From NCBI RefSeq assembly GCF_001641125.1, contig NZ_LWLP01000001.1:3349803-3413802 (forward strand): a DNA stretch of 64,000 nucleotides. The letters are read 5' to 3'. The translations under genes were made by a program, and so were the position numbers. Each line of letters starts with the position of its first letter. Position 1 is the stretch's first letter. Positions 18,347 to 26,447 of the stretch are shown piece after piece. The DNA comes from Arthrobacter sp. OY3WO11 (GTDB lineage Bacteria > Actinomycetota > Actinomycetes > Actinomycetales > Micrococcaceae). Under the pieces are notes generated by a model, which saw only the letters and a program-made list of their open reading frames with translations, was not told where the DNA came from and ran no database searches.

Positions 18347-19579
18347 ATGGCGCGATCATCACGCGTGACCGAGCACGAGCTGGGCAAAGAGCCCGCGCAG
18401 ACGGCAGGGACGGATTCAACCGGGACGGACTTAGCAGTGGCGCCGCATTCGCAGCGGCCGGCCACCCGAGTCCCCCGGGACATCAAGTCCCCCTCCCAGC
18501 TGTGGGGGGACGGCCTGGGCCGCGTGGGCATCCGGTGCGCCCAGGTACTGCTGATCCTCACCGTGGCGGTGGTCTCCGTCTACGCGCTGATGCAGATCAA
18601 GCTCCTGGTGATTCCCATCCTGATCGCGCTGATCCTGGCCGCCGCAATCGGCCCGTTCGTGAACATGCTCCGGCGCCGGGGCATGCGCGGCGGACTGGCC
18701 ACGGGCATTGCGTTCATCGGGCTGCTGCTGCTCCTTGGCGGCGTTGGCACGGTGATCTATTTCTCGGTCCGCAGCCAGTGGGGCGAACTGGCCCAGCAGG
18801 CCTCCTCGGGCTTGGACGAGCTGGAGCAGTTCCTGCTGACCGGCCCGGTTCCCATTGACCAGGGGCAGCTTGACCAGGCCCGGCAGGGAATCATTGATTT
18901 TGCCACCAGCAGCCAGGTGCGTTCCGGCGCCATCACCGGACTCTCCATGGTCACCGAATTTATTGCGGGCGCCAGCCTCGTGGTCATCATCCTGTTCTTC
19001 TTCCTGAAGGACGGGGCCAAGATCTGGAACTTCTTCCTCCGCCCCTTCAGCGGGGCCCGCGAGGCGAAGCTGCGCCGGGTAGGCAGCCGCACCCTTGAGG
19101 TTCTCGGCGGCTACGTCCGCGGCACCGCCATCGTGGCCCTCGTGGACACCGTGGCGATTGGCGCGGCACTGCTGATCATGCAGGTGCCGCTGGCCTTCCC
19201 GCTGGCCATCATCGTTTTCCTCGGCGCCTTCATTCCGCTGGTGGGTGCAACGGTGGCTGGCATCCTCGCCGCCCTCGTGGCCCTCGTGGCGAACGGGCCG
19301 GTGGTTGCCCTGATCGTGGTGGCCGTGGTCATCGCGGTCAACCAACTGGAGGGCGACCTCCTGCAGCCGGTGGTCATGGGCAAGTCGCTCCAGCTCCACG
19401 CCCTGGTGATCCTGATGGCGCTGACGGCCGGCACCATCCTGGCGGGCATCGTCGGCGCGGTCCTGTCCGTGCCGCTGGCGGCCGTCACCTGGGCCATCAT
19501 CCAGGTGTGGACGGCCGAAGACCCACACCTCGAGGACATGAACCCGGACCTCCCGCCGGCCGGCACCAACCCGATCTGA
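18347..19579 (+). CDS. AI-2E family (TqsA/YdiK-like) transporter
   Basis: 410 residues. A charged 60-residue N-terminal tail is followed by paired helices (VLLILTVAVVSVYALMQIKL, IPILIALILAAAIGPFV), a soluble loop about 150-210, and a C-terminal bundle with FFFLKDGAKIWNFF, GYVRGTAIVALVDTVAIG and NQLEGDLLQPVVMGKSLQLH, the conserved PerM/AI-2E signature. Family members export autoinducer-2 or act as sodium/proton antiporters; the role here is open. A GAGGAG site precedes the ATG. Two inverted repeats follow the stop codon. Confidence 0.88.
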   Translation: MARSSRVTEHELGKEPAQTAGTDSTGTDLAVAPHSQRPATRVPRDIKSPSQLWGDGLGRVGIRCAQVLLILTVAVVSVYALMQIKLLVIPILIALILAAAIGPFVNMLRRRGMRGGLATGIAFIGLLLLLGGVGTVIYFSVRSQWGELAQQASSGLDELEQFLLTGPVPIDQGQLDQARQGIIDFATSSQVRSGAITGLSMVTEFIAGASLVVIILFFFLKDGAKIWNFFLRPFSGAREAKLRRVGSRTLEVLGGYVRGTAIVALVDTVAIGAALLIMQVPLAFPLAIIVFLGAFIPLVGATVAGILAALVALVANGPVVALIVVAVVIAVNQLEGDLLQPVVMGKSLQLHALVILMALTAGTILAGIVGAVLSVPLAAVTWAIIQVWTAEDPHLEDMNPDLPPAGTNPI

Positions 19580-19586
19580 CCCCCTG

Positions 19587-19650
19587 GAGTTTTTGTCCAG
19601 ATATGCAGGCTTGAAGTGCGTTTTGGCCTGCATATCTGGACTAAAAACTC
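19587..19650. repeat. Intergenic inverted repeat, family A copy 2
   Basis: Arms 19587-19609 and 19627-19650 pair along their length with one inserted base; the left arm begins GAGTTTTTGTCCAGATATGC. It is the same element as 5104-5166 read on the other strand, including part of the loop (CTTGAA then TGC). It starts seven bases after the AI-2E transporter stop, the place of a terminator. Confidence 0.85.
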
Positions 19651-19664
19651 AGGCGAAGAACATA

Positions 19665-19708
19665 GCACGACGACGGTCCGGCACCTGGGTGCCGGACCGT
19701 CGTCGTGC
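19665..19708. terminator. Long perfect hairpin between convergent genes
   Basis: Two 21-nt arms starting GCACGACGACGGTCCGGCAC pair perfectly with a minimal loop (TG). It lies between the AI-2E gene and the convergent membrane-protein gene ending at 19744 and probably terminates both. Confidence 0.7.
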
Positions 19709-19743
19709 GTCTATTGCTGGAGCTGCGGGGCAGCTCTGCCGCG

Positions 19744-20280
19744 TTAGGAGCGGAGGCCCGCGAACACGTTCTTGGGCCGCTGCATCTCACCGTGCTTGGC
19801 GCCCAGGACAACAACGGCGCCGGCGAACGCGGGGATGGCCCACTGCAGCATCTTCAGCTGCTGCTGGGCGGCCTTCAGCTCGTCTGAAGCATCCGGACGC
19901 GGTTCCGTGGCACCCTCGGCACCCTCGGCGGCCAGCTTCTCCACCTTCTTGCCCAGGATGCCGGAGTACAGGGTCACGCCAGCGCCCACCACGGTGACCG
20001 CGGTCTTGATGACGGTGTCCCTCGCCACGCCTTCCTGCTTGGCGATGCGGCCCTTGTTCTCCCAGGCGATGGCGAGGTCCGCCACCAGGTGCGAGGCGAA
20101 CGCGGCCGTCTGGAACGGCGCCCACTTCATCCAGCCCGCACTGGAAAGCCGCGTCCGCTCGGACGGGTCCTTCGCCTCCGCTGCCGCACCATTCAGGCCG
20201 ATGGCGCCCATGAGGGATCCGCCGAACCAGGCTGCTGCCGTGAGATCGTGAACTGAACGGGCAATAAGATTTCCTGCCAT
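19744..20280 (-). CDS. Conserved hypothetical membrane protein
   Basis: 178 residues from the ATG at 20280, chosen because GATAGGA sits nine bases before it; an ATG three codons upstream is less well placed. Hydrophobic segments appear at about 12-32 (DLTAAAWFGGSLMGAIGLNG), 60-75, 90-110 (VIKTAVTVVGAGVTLYSGI) and 148-165 (WAIPAFAGAVVVLGA); a charged stretch rich in Glu and Ala lies between the last two. I do not recognise a named domain. It faces a convergent AI-2E gene and diverges from a small cytosolic protein gene. Confidence 0.7.
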   Translation of the reverse strand: MAGNLIARSVHDLTAAAWFGGSLMGAIGLNGAAAEAKDPSERTRLSSAGWMKWAPFQTAAFASHLVADLAIAWENKGRIAKQEGVARDTVIKTAVTVVGAGVTLYSGILGKKVEKLAAEGAEGATEPRPDASDELKAAQQQLKMLQWAIPAFAGAVVVLGAKHGEMQRPKNVFAGLRS

Positions 20281-20420
20281 GGTGTGCATTCCTATCGTTG
20301 AGCTGCCTAAGATGCCGCGCCTGCGGACTTCACTTGCCGTGTCCCATCAAGGTCATGGTCAGCCCATGGTAAGCACACTTACTAATGTTACGAAAGCCCG
20401 TCTTCCACCGGCGGAACGCG

Positions 20421-20433
20421 TAATATCGTGGCT
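20421..20433 (+). promoter_or_regulatory. Probable -10 element of a leaderless transcript
   Basis: TAATAT at 20421-20426 is followed seven bases later by the ATG at 20434, and no ribosome site exists. Transcription starting at the usual distance would begin at or near the A of the start codon. The -35 region is not clear. Confidence 0.4.
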
Positions 20434-20724
20434 ATGGGAAACACAGGGACGCTGTTCGGCTGGGCATTTGGTGACCCGGCGCGGGAACAAGAGGACGCAT
20501 ACGTAGGAAACCTGCAGGACGAGGCCCTGGCCAACGCCCGGGAGACCGCAAAGGCCAAAGGGGTTTCCCTGGTGCCTGACTCCCAGGTGTTCACAGTCCT
20601 CAGTGCCGACGACTCACTCGTGGAACTGGACAACGCGCCGGGCAAGCTTGTGGTCCGCTGCACCGTGCACGTCGAGGGACCGGGTGCTGAAAAGCTGCGC
20701 GCCGAAGGGCCGATGAACGGCTGA
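20434..20724 (+). CDS. Small conserved hypothetical protein
   Basis: 96 residues, soluble, no signal peptide, mildly acidic. A GTG two codons upstream (20428) is the alternative start. The sequence has a helical first half (NLQDEALANARETAKAKGVS) and a beta-rich second half (SLVELDNAPGKLVVRCTVHV). Three bases separate its stop from the DUF1206 gene, so the two are co-transcribed. No domain recognised; codon use is like its neighbours, which supports a real gene. Confidence 0.65.
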   Translation: MGNTGTLFGWAFGDPAREQEDAYVGNLQDEALANARETAKAKGVSLVPDSQVFTVLSADDSLVELDNAPGKLVVRCTVHVEGPGAEKLRAEGPMNG

Positions 20725-20727
20725 CCG

Positions 20728-21555
20728 ATGTCGGACGGGGAATCGACCATCAGCCAGGCCGCCGACGCCGTCGAGCAGGCCTCCAACACCAAAACCTTGG
20801 ATGTCCTGGCCCGGGCCGGCTTCGCCGTCATGGCCCTGCTGCACGTCGTCATCGGCGCCATTGCCATCACCGTGGCCTTCGGGCAGCCCGGCGAAGCGGA
20901 ACCCACGGGCGCCATCGAGCAGATGGCCGCGAACCCTTGGGGCACGGCAATCATGTGGTCCTGCGTGCTGGCATGCTTTGGCCTGGGGTTGTGGCAGGCG
21001 AGCGAGGCGACCCTGCGGGCCCGCCCGCTCCCGCGGAAGGAGCGGCTCTCCAAGCTGATCTCCTCGGGTTTCCTGGCCATCGCCTACACCAGTGTGGGTC
21101 TCAGCTTTGCGGGCTTCGCCGTGGGAATGCGGGGGGACTCCAGCGAAAGCACCCGGGATTTCAGTGCCTCGTTGATGGCCACGCCCGCGGGACTCTGGGC
21201 GCTGGTAGCCCTGGGCCTGACAATCATCGGGATCGGGATCTATTTCGTCGCCAAGGGCGTGCGGCGCGGATTCAAGGAGGAACTCTTCCACTTTGACGGC
21301 ACCCGGCGCGGCCGGCTGATCGACACGCTTGGCGTTGCCGGCCACATCGCCAAAGGGATAGCACTGTTCCTCACCGGGCTGCTCTTCGTGATCGCCGCCG
21401 CCAAGCACGACGCCGAAGAGTCCACCGGACTGGACGGCAGCCTCAAGGCCCTGCGCGACCACCCGTTCGGACCAACCCTGCTGGTGGCCATCGGCGCCGG
21501 ATTCATCGCCTACGGGACTTTTGCCCTGGTCCGGTCACGCTTCGGCCGGATGTAG
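20728..21555 (+). CDS. DUF1206 family membrane protein
   Basis: 275 residues with six hydrophobic segments arranged as three similar pairs, each beginning with a glycine-rich turn (LARAGFAVMALLHVVIGAIA, LISSGFLAIAYTSVGLSFAG, TLGVAGHIAKGIALFLTGLL). This threefold repeat of about 70 residues is the DUF1206 pattern. Function is unknown for the family; an integral inner-membrane location is clear. It belongs to the short operon with the preceding 96-residue protein. Confidence 0.85.
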   Translation: MSDGESTISQAADAVEQASNTKTLDVLARAGFAVMALLHVVIGAIAITVAFGQPGEAEPTGAIEQMAANPWGTAIMWSCVLACFGLGLWQASEATLRARPLPRKERLSKLISSGFLAIAYTSVGLSFAGFAVGMRGDSSESTRDFSASLMATPAGLWALVALGLTIIGIGIYFVAKGVRRGFKEELFHFDGTRRGRLIDTLGVAGHIAKGIALFLTGLLFVIAAAKHDAEESTGLDGSLKALRDHPFGPTLLVAIGAGFIAYGTFALVRSRFGRM

Positions 21556-21585
21556 TTCCGGCCTGTTTCGGGGTACGGAGGAACC

Positions 21586-22809
21586 ATGACGCATTCCGCA
21601 GCTATAGACCAAACCCCCGGCGTCGGCTCCGCCGCACCGGGGGATGTAACCCCCGCTGTCACGGAGACGGCAGGCCGCGCCTTCGCCGGCATGTTCCGGG
21701 TGCTGAAGCTGGCCAGGCCGGACCGGCCCATCCACCCGGAGGGCCTCGGCCTGGCAGGACGGCTGACACGGACCGGCAGTTCCGGGGCAACCAGCGGGGT
21801 GGAGTGGCTCGATACTCCGGGCATCGACTCCGTCAGGGCCCGGTTCTCGCGATCGGTGGGATTGCCCCAGCAGCTTCCGGACATCCTGGGCCTGGCCCTC
21901 CGCATCACGCCAACCTCCGGCGGCATCTCGGACGTGCTGTTGGCCTCCACCGGCTGGCGGCGTCCCGGCAGGTTCCTGCTCCAGCCGAAACTGGACGTTG
22001 CCGGCGCCACCTTCACAACGCTGATGCCGTACCGGGGCGGGAAAGGGCCGGTGCTGCTGGGGCTGCGGACCAGCGAGCTGCCGGCCGGGCCGCTGACAAC
22101 GGGAGAGTGGGTGCTGCACCTCTACTGGGCCAAACCCACGGGACCCTGGCGCGAATGCGGCGAACTCCGCCTGCGGGCAGAACCGGAACCGGCGGATACT
22201 CCCCTGCGCTTCAATCCCCTGGAGAACCAGCCGCCGGGAGCGCAGACCTACGCCTGGACCCGCCGCCTGAGGGAACACTCCTACCGCGCGGCGCAGCGGC
22301 CGGCACCAGCCGCCGTCGTACATTCCGCCGTTGCCTCAGCCACACCCGCCGCTACAGAAAGGAACACCATGTCCACCGTGTCGCAGCTGTTCAACTCCCC
22401 CGCCGCCGATGTATGGAGGGTCATCGCCGACGGATGGCTCTATTCCGGCTGGGTGGTGGGCACCTCCCGGATCCGGGCTGTGGACGACCAATGGCCAGCA
22501 GCAGGCGCCCGGCTCCACCACTCCGTGGGCGGCTGGCCGCTGGTGATCGACGACAGCACGCAGGTGACCGCCGTCGAGCCCGGCCGCCGGCTGGAAGTCA
22601 TCGCCCGCGGCTGGCCCATGGGTGAAGCCAAAGTGGTGATCACGTTGGAGGACCAGGACGGGCAATGCCGGGTCACCATTTCCGAGGACGCCGTCCGCGG
22701 CCCGGGCAAGATGATGCCCAAGTTCCTGCGCGACCCCCTGATCGCTGTCCGGAACCGGGAAACCCTGCGGCGGCTCGAACTGATGGCAGCAGGCGGAGCC
22801 GGGAAGTAG
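21586..22809 (+). CDS. Two-part protein: phosphodiesterase-like/unknown N-half joined to SRPBCC C-half
   Basis: The open frame codes 407 residues without a break. Residues 30-235 (LARPDRPIHPEGLGLAGRLT then GLPQQLPDILGLALRI) match a family common in soil actinobacteria that is sometimes listed as phosphodiesterase; its chemistry is unknown to me. Residues 262-407 (TVSQLFNSPAADVWRVIADG) form a polyketide-cyclase-like SRPBCC lipid-binding fold. Between them lies an Ala/Pro-rich linker and, at 22369, an ATG preceded by AGAAAGGA at ideal spacing, so the SRPBCC part (146 residues) can be made separately. Either a fusion or two overlapping products is possible. Confidence 0.75.
   Translation: MTHSAAIDQTPGVGSAAPGDVTPAVTETAGRAFAGMFRVLKLARPDRPIHPEGLGLAGRLTRTGSSGATSGVEWLDTPGIDSVRARFSRSVGLPQQLPDILGLALRITPTSGGISDVLLASTGWRRPGRFLLQPKLDVAGATFTTLMPYRGGKGPVLLGLRTSELPAGPLTTGEWVLHLYWAKPTGPWRECGELRLRAEPEPADTPLRFNPLENQPPGAQTYAWTRRLREHSYRAAQRPAPAAVVHSAVASATPAATERNTMSTVSQLFNSPAADVWRVIADGWLYSGWVVGTSRIRAVDDQWPAAGARLHHSVGGWPLVIDDSTQVTAVEPGRRLEVIARGWPMGEAKVVITLEDQDGQCRVTISEDAVRGPGKMMPKFLRDPLIAVRNRETLRRLELMAAGGAGK
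22369..22809 (+). CDS. Alternative internal product: stand-alone SRPBCC protein
   Basis: In-frame internal start with a strong AGAAAGGA ribosome site and the N-terminus MSTVSQLFNSPAADVW, which is exactly where SRPBCC proteins normally begin. This may be the true gene, with the upstream part a separate gene whose stop codon has been lost; or both long and short forms may be made. Entered as an alternative to the 407-residue reading. Confidence 0.45.
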   Translation: MSTVSQLFNSPAADVWRVIADGWLYSGWVVGTSRIRAVDDQWPAAGARLHHSVGGWPLVIDDSTQVTAVEPGRRLEVIARGWPMGEAKVVITLEDQDGQCRVTISEDAVRGPGKMMPKFLRDPLIAVRNRETLRRLELMAAGGAGK

Positions 22810-22827
22810 CGCGGCCGGGTTAACGCA

Positions 22828-22869
22828 GGAAAGCCGGCCGCGGGAATGTTCCCAGGCTGCCGGCTTTCC
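22828..22869. terminator. Hairpin between convergent genes
   Basis: An 11-bp perfect stem GGAAAGCCGGC / GCCGGCTTTCC encloses a 20-nt loop that itself contains GGGAATGTTCCC. It sits 18 bp after the SRPBCC ORF stop and 21 bp behind the reductase stop, suited to terminate both strands. Confidence 0.65.
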
Positions 22870-22890
22870 CGCCGTCTGAACCCTTGTTCG

Positions 22891-24357
22891 TTAGACCTGC
22901 GCGGCCACGTCGTCGCGGGAGATGTTGACCATGTCCTCGCGCGGTACCACCTTGATGCGCTCACGCTTGACCTCAACACCGTGCGAGCCGCCGGCCTCGG
23001 TGGCGGCTGCGCCGAGGGCCAGTTCGTGGGCGTCCAGCGCCAGCCAGCCTTCCCAGCTGGTGAACTGCACGCCGCGGGCGTCCAGGAGTTCCACCACGGC
23101 GTCTTCCTGGGGTGCCTGCGCCACGGGAAGGTTTTCGCGGTCCTCCAGCAGGTAGGTCACGGTCTCCAGGGCGTCGCCCTTGGTGTGGCCGATCAGGCCG
23201 ACGGGTCCGCGCTTGATCCAGCCGGTGGCGTAGATGCCCGGCACGTGGGTGCCGGCGGCGTCCAGGACGCGTCCGCCGTCGTTCGGGATGACACCCTTGG
23301 TGTGGTCGAACTCGATCTCCGGCAGGGCTGAACCGAAGTAGCCAATGGCGCGGTACACGGCCTGGACCGGGTAATCCACGAACTCGCCGGTGCCCCGGGC
23401 GTTGCCCGTGCCGTCCAGCTCGGTGCGCTCGAACCGCATGCCGGCCACCTTGCCCGGCGTCTCGGCGTCGTCATAGATCTCCACCGGGCTGTGCAGGAAG
23501 TGCAGGTGCAGGCGGCGGGAAGCCTTCAGCTCGGAGAGGTCCTCAGGCTGCTCGGCGATCCAGTTGGTGAGCGTGCCCACCATGGTCTTGGTCTGGTTGT
23601 TGGTCTGGATCTGGCGGTCCGATTCCTCGTCGAACTCGAAGTCCTCCGGGTAGAGGATGATGTCCACGTCCTTGGAGTGGGACAGCTCGCGCAGCTCCAG
23701 CGGGGTGAACTTCACCTGCGCGGGGCCGCGGCGGCCGAAGACGTGCACGTCGGTGACGGGCGAGTTCTTCAGGCCGGCGTAGACGTTGTCCGGGATTTCG
23801 GAGACCAGGAGGTCGTCGGCATGCTTGGACAGGACGCGGGCCACGTCCAGCGCCACGTTGCCGTTGCCGATCACGGCGATTTCCCTGGCGTCCAGCGGCC
23901 ATTCGCGCGGCACGTCCGGGTGGCCGTCGTACCAGGAGACGAAGTCCGCGCCGCCGAAGGAGCCTTCCAGCTCGATGCCGGGGATGTTCAAGTCCGCGTC
24001 CTTGATGGCGCCGGTGGCGAAGATGACGGCGTCGTAGTGGGTGCGGAGGTCCTCGATGGTGAGGTCGGTGCCGTAGTCCACGTTGCCGAAGAAGCGGATG
24101 TCGCCGCGGTCCAGGACCTTGTGCAGCGCGTTGACGATGCCCTTGATGCGGGGATGGTCCGGGGCAACGCCGTAGCGGATCAGGCCGTAGGGTGCCGGGT
24201 AGCGGTCAAAGAGGTCGATGCTCACGGTCAGCTCGCCGCTCTTGACGGCTTCGCTCTTGGTGAGGATGTCGGCGGCGTAGACGCCTGCCGGACCGGAGCC
24301 CACGACGGCGACGCGCAGCGGACGTTCGGCAGAACCTACGGTGGTGCTTGATGACAC
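22891..24357 (-). CDS. FAD-dependent ferredoxin/NADP reductase, copy 2 (FprA type)
   Basis: 488 residues with the FAD motif VAVVGSGPAGVYAAD, the NADP motif VIGNGNVALDVARVL and the closing YATGWIKRGPVGLIGHTKGD. It is very close to copy 1 at 5187-6629, with long stretches of identical nucleotides in the NADP-domain region. It differs by a slightly longer C-terminus ending DDVAAQV. It lies next to the siroheme synthase gene, which makes it the better candidate electron donor (through ferredoxin) for the siroheme sulfite reductase at 35.3-37.1 kb; this is inference. Confidence 0.9.
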   Translation of the reverse strand: MSSSTTVGSAERPLRVAVVGSGPAGVYAADILTKSEAVKSGELTVSIDLFDRYPAPYGLIRYGVAPDHPRIKGIVNALHKVLDRGDIRFFGNVDYGTDLTIEDLRTHYDAVIFATGAIKDADLNIPGIELEGSFGGADFVSWYDGHPDVPREWPLDAREIAVIGNGNVALDVARVLSKHADDLLVSEIPDNVYAGLKNSPVTDVHVFGRRGPAQVKFTPLELRELSHSKDVDIILYPEDFEFDEESDRQIQTNNQTKTMVGTLTNWIAEQPEDLSELKASRRLHLHFLHSPVEIYDDAETPGKVAGMRFERTELDGTGNARGTGEFVDYPVQAVYRAIGYFGSALPEIEFDHTKGVIPNDGGRVLDAAGTHVPGIYATGWIKRGPVGLIGHTKGDALETVTYLLEDRENLPVAQAPQEDAVVELLDARGVQFTSWEGWLALDAHELALGAAATEAGGSHGVEVKRERIKVVPREDMVNISRDDVAAQV

Positions 24358-24384
24358 GGCTGTGTTCCTTTTTCTTCGGTCCGT

Positions 24385-24450
24385 CCCAACTAGGTAGCGC
24401 TAAGTGTCGTTTTGAGGGCTCATAACGACACTTAGCGCTACCTAGTTGGG
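24385..24450. repeat. Intergenic inverted repeat, family B copy 1
   Basis: Two perfectly complementary 27-nt arms (24385-24411, 24424-24450) begin CCCAACTAGGTAGCGCTAAG and enclose 12 nt. The element lies eight bases behind the stop of the siroheme synthase gene and 27 bp upstream of the reductase start. A homologous copy is at 45330-45395. Confidence 0.88.
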
Positions 24451-24458
24451 TGGCGGGG

Positions 24459-25730
24459 CTAGGTGGTGAGGACTCGGGGCTTGCTGGTGCGGGGGCTGTT
24501 CGGGGTGGTGGTGCTGTAGTCAGCGGTTTTGAAGAGCGACGGCGCGAAGGGGCTCACGCGCACAACGTCGCCGATGACAATGACTGCGGGATTTGCGACG
24601 CCGGCGGCTTCCGCCTGGTCCGCAATGGAACCAAGCGTGCCAATGGTCACGCGCTGGTCCGGCAAATAGCCGTTTTCCACGATACCAACTGGCGTCCCGT
24701 CAGGCAGGCCGGCTTTGCCCAGAGCGGACGCGGACTCGCGCAGCTGGCCCACGCCCATCAGCAGGACAATCGTGTGGTCGGCCCGGGCGGGGACCTCGGA
24801 GAGTTCCTCGTGTCCGGTCACCACGCTGAAGCCCTTGGCCAGGCCCCGGTGCGTGACGGGGATGCCGGCCGCAGCCGGAACCGAGATCGCGGACGTGACC
24901 CCGGAGACCAGTTCAACCTCGACGCCGTGCTGCCGGCAGTATTCGGCCTCTTCGCCGCCGCGGCCCAGCACGTAGGGGTCGCCGCCCTTGAGCCGAACCA
25001 CGCGGTGGCCGTTCAGGGCTTCCTCCACGAGGATGCGGTTGATCTCGGCCTGCGGCACCGGATGGTGGCCGGGGGTCTTGCCCACCTCGATGATGCGGAC
25101 GTCCGGGGCGAGCTCGTTAAGCAGGCCGCGGGGGCCCAGGCGGTCCGCCACAACGACGTCGGCCTGGCCCAAGAGGCGGCGGCCGCGGACAGTGATGAGC
25201 CCGGTATCGCCGGGTCCCCCGCCAACCAGCGCAACGGAACCGCGATGGGCGCGGCGGCGGCGCAGCGGAAGGTCGCCTGTTTCCAGGGCGGTGGCAACGG
25301 CGTCGCGGACGGCCATGGCGCGCCGCGGGTCTCCCCCGGCGTTCACGGCGATCTTGACGTCGTCCACTTCGGCAACAGCCGGGGTCCACGCCGCAGAGGC
25401 TTCATGGTCTGAGGCGTTGACGCACCAGATGCGCTGCGCCTCGGCGTCGGCCGATACCTGCGCGTCCACGGCGGAATCGCCGGTGGCGGTCTGGACGAAC
25501 CAGGCGCCGTCGACGTCTTCGGAACGGTAGGGGCGCGGCTCCCAGGTGAGGAGGCCGGCGTCGGCCAGTTCCTTGAGCGCGGCGGAGGCAACGGGAGCCA
25601 CGACGGTGACCCGTGCACCGGCGTCCAGCAGCCCCTTGGCGCGGCGGGCCGCAACGGGGCCGCCGCCCACCACCAGCACGGGGCGGCCGAGGAGGCGCAG
25701 CGCCGTGGGGTAGATATCCTGAATTGCCAT
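24459..25730 (-). CDS. cobA: Siroheme synthase-type protein: precorrin-2 dehydrogenase plus uroporphyrinogen-III C-methyltransferase
   Basis: 423 residues with two domains. Residues 1-155 match the CysG/Met8 dehydrogenase domain: LRLLGRPVLVVGGGPVAARR (NAD site) and FVQTATGDSAVDAQVSADAE. Residues 163-400 are the SAM-dependent methyltransferase: VALVGGGPGDTGLITVRG, RLKGGDPYVLGRGGEEAEYC and GVTSAISVPAAAGIPVTHRG. It would turn uroporphyrinogen III into sirohydrochlorin; the iron step can be done by the SirB-like protein encoded at 37139-38008. The upstream region carries GCGTCACATA twice, 53 bp apart (25749 and 25802), a possible regulator site. Confidence 0.9.
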   Translation of the reverse strand: MAIQDIYPTALRLLGRPVLVVGGGPVAARRAKGLLDAGARVTVVAPVASAALKELADAGLLTWEPRPYRSEDVDGAWFVQTATGDSAVDAQVSADAEAQRIWCVNASDHEASAAWTPAVAEVDDVKIAVNAGGDPRRAMAVRDAVATALETGDLPLRRRRAHRGSVALVGGGPGDTGLITVRGRRLLGQADVVVADRLGPRGLLNELAPDVRIIEVGKTPGHHPVPQAEINRILVEEALNGHRVVRLKGGDPYVLGRGGEEAEYCRQHGVEVELVSGVTSAISVPAAAGIPVTHRGLAKGFSVVTGHEELSEVPARADHTIVLLMGVGQLRESASALGKAGLPDGTPVGIVENGYLPDQRVTIGTLGSIADQAEAAGVANPAVIVIGDVVRVSPFAPSLFKTADYSTTTPNSPRTSKPRVLTT

Positions 25731-25910
25731 GAATCAACGGTAGGGCGGCGTCACATATGCCAACAACGGCGCAGCAACACCAGTTCACGTAAGGTAACGC
25801 TGCGTCACATAGCCTGCCGCCCGCCGTCGTCCGCCATCGTGGGGCACGTTCGCGGGGTCAGGGCCGCATACGCCGTGATCCCCGGCGAGTCCGTGTCAAT
25901 GTGCCCCGGT

Positions 25911-26360
25911 TCAGCTACTGATGCCAGCCAGGAACCGCCCGCGGTCCCGAATGAGCCGCTGCAGGTAGGGGCGCAGGACCAGGTTTTCGACTGCGCGGCC
26001 CAGGAGCCCGAACGGCGCCGTGAACTCCACCCGGTCCGTCATGATGCACCCGCCGGGGGTGGCCTCGAATTCGTGGACGTGGCGGAAGGACCTGAACGGG
26101 CCTTTTACTTGTTCATCCGTGAAGCTGCGGGGGAAGTCCATATGGGTGACGCGGCTGGTCATGGTGAGCGGAAGCCCGAAGTGCTGTGCCCGCCAGGTGA
26201 CCTCCTGCCCCTCACCGATCAGCCCGGACGTCACGCCGGCCACCGCCCGCTCCCCCGAGCCCTTCTGGGACTTCACGTGGACGTCGACGCTGCGGGCCAG
26301 GTCGAATAGCCGCTCCGGCTTAAGGGAGCTTTCGGTGCGGCACACAAAACTGGCGGTCAT
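25911..26360 (-). CDS. SRPBCC family protein (cyclase/dehydrase-like)
   Basis: 149 residues from the ATG at 26360; the open frame begins nine codons earlier. The START/SRPBCC fold is indicated by FVCRTESSLKPERLFDLARS at the N-terminus, the central FGLPLTMTSRVTHMDFPRSF and the C-terminal long helix GLLGRAVENLVLRPYLQRLI. Proteins like this (CoxG/YndB-like, ligand-binding) carry hydrophobic small molecules; no function can be assigned. It sits between the ABC importer genes and cobA, on the same strand, with a terminator-like hairpin on its upstream side. Confidence 0.8.
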   Translation of the reverse strand: MTASFVCRTESSLKPERLFDLARSVDVHVKSQKGSGERAVAGVTSGLIGEGQEVTWRAQHFGLPLTMTSRVTHMDFPRSFTDEQVKGPFRSFRHVHEFEATPGGCIMTDRVEFTAPFGLLGRAVENLVLRPYLQRLIRDRGRFLAGISS

Positions 26361-26392
26361 GGGGCCAGTCTGCCACCCGGCGGACACAGCAA

Positions 26393-26421
26393 GGCCCGAC
26401 GGCGGGAGGCGGCGTCGGGCC
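26393..26421 (-). terminator. Hairpin behind the sulfonate-type ABC operon
   Basis: GGCCCGACG (26393-26401) pairs with CGTCGGGCC (26413-26421) around an 11-nt loop, 27 bp past the permease stop codon. Confidence 0.55.
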
Positions 26422-26447
26422 CTGCGGGTTGCGGAAGGTGGGGGTGC

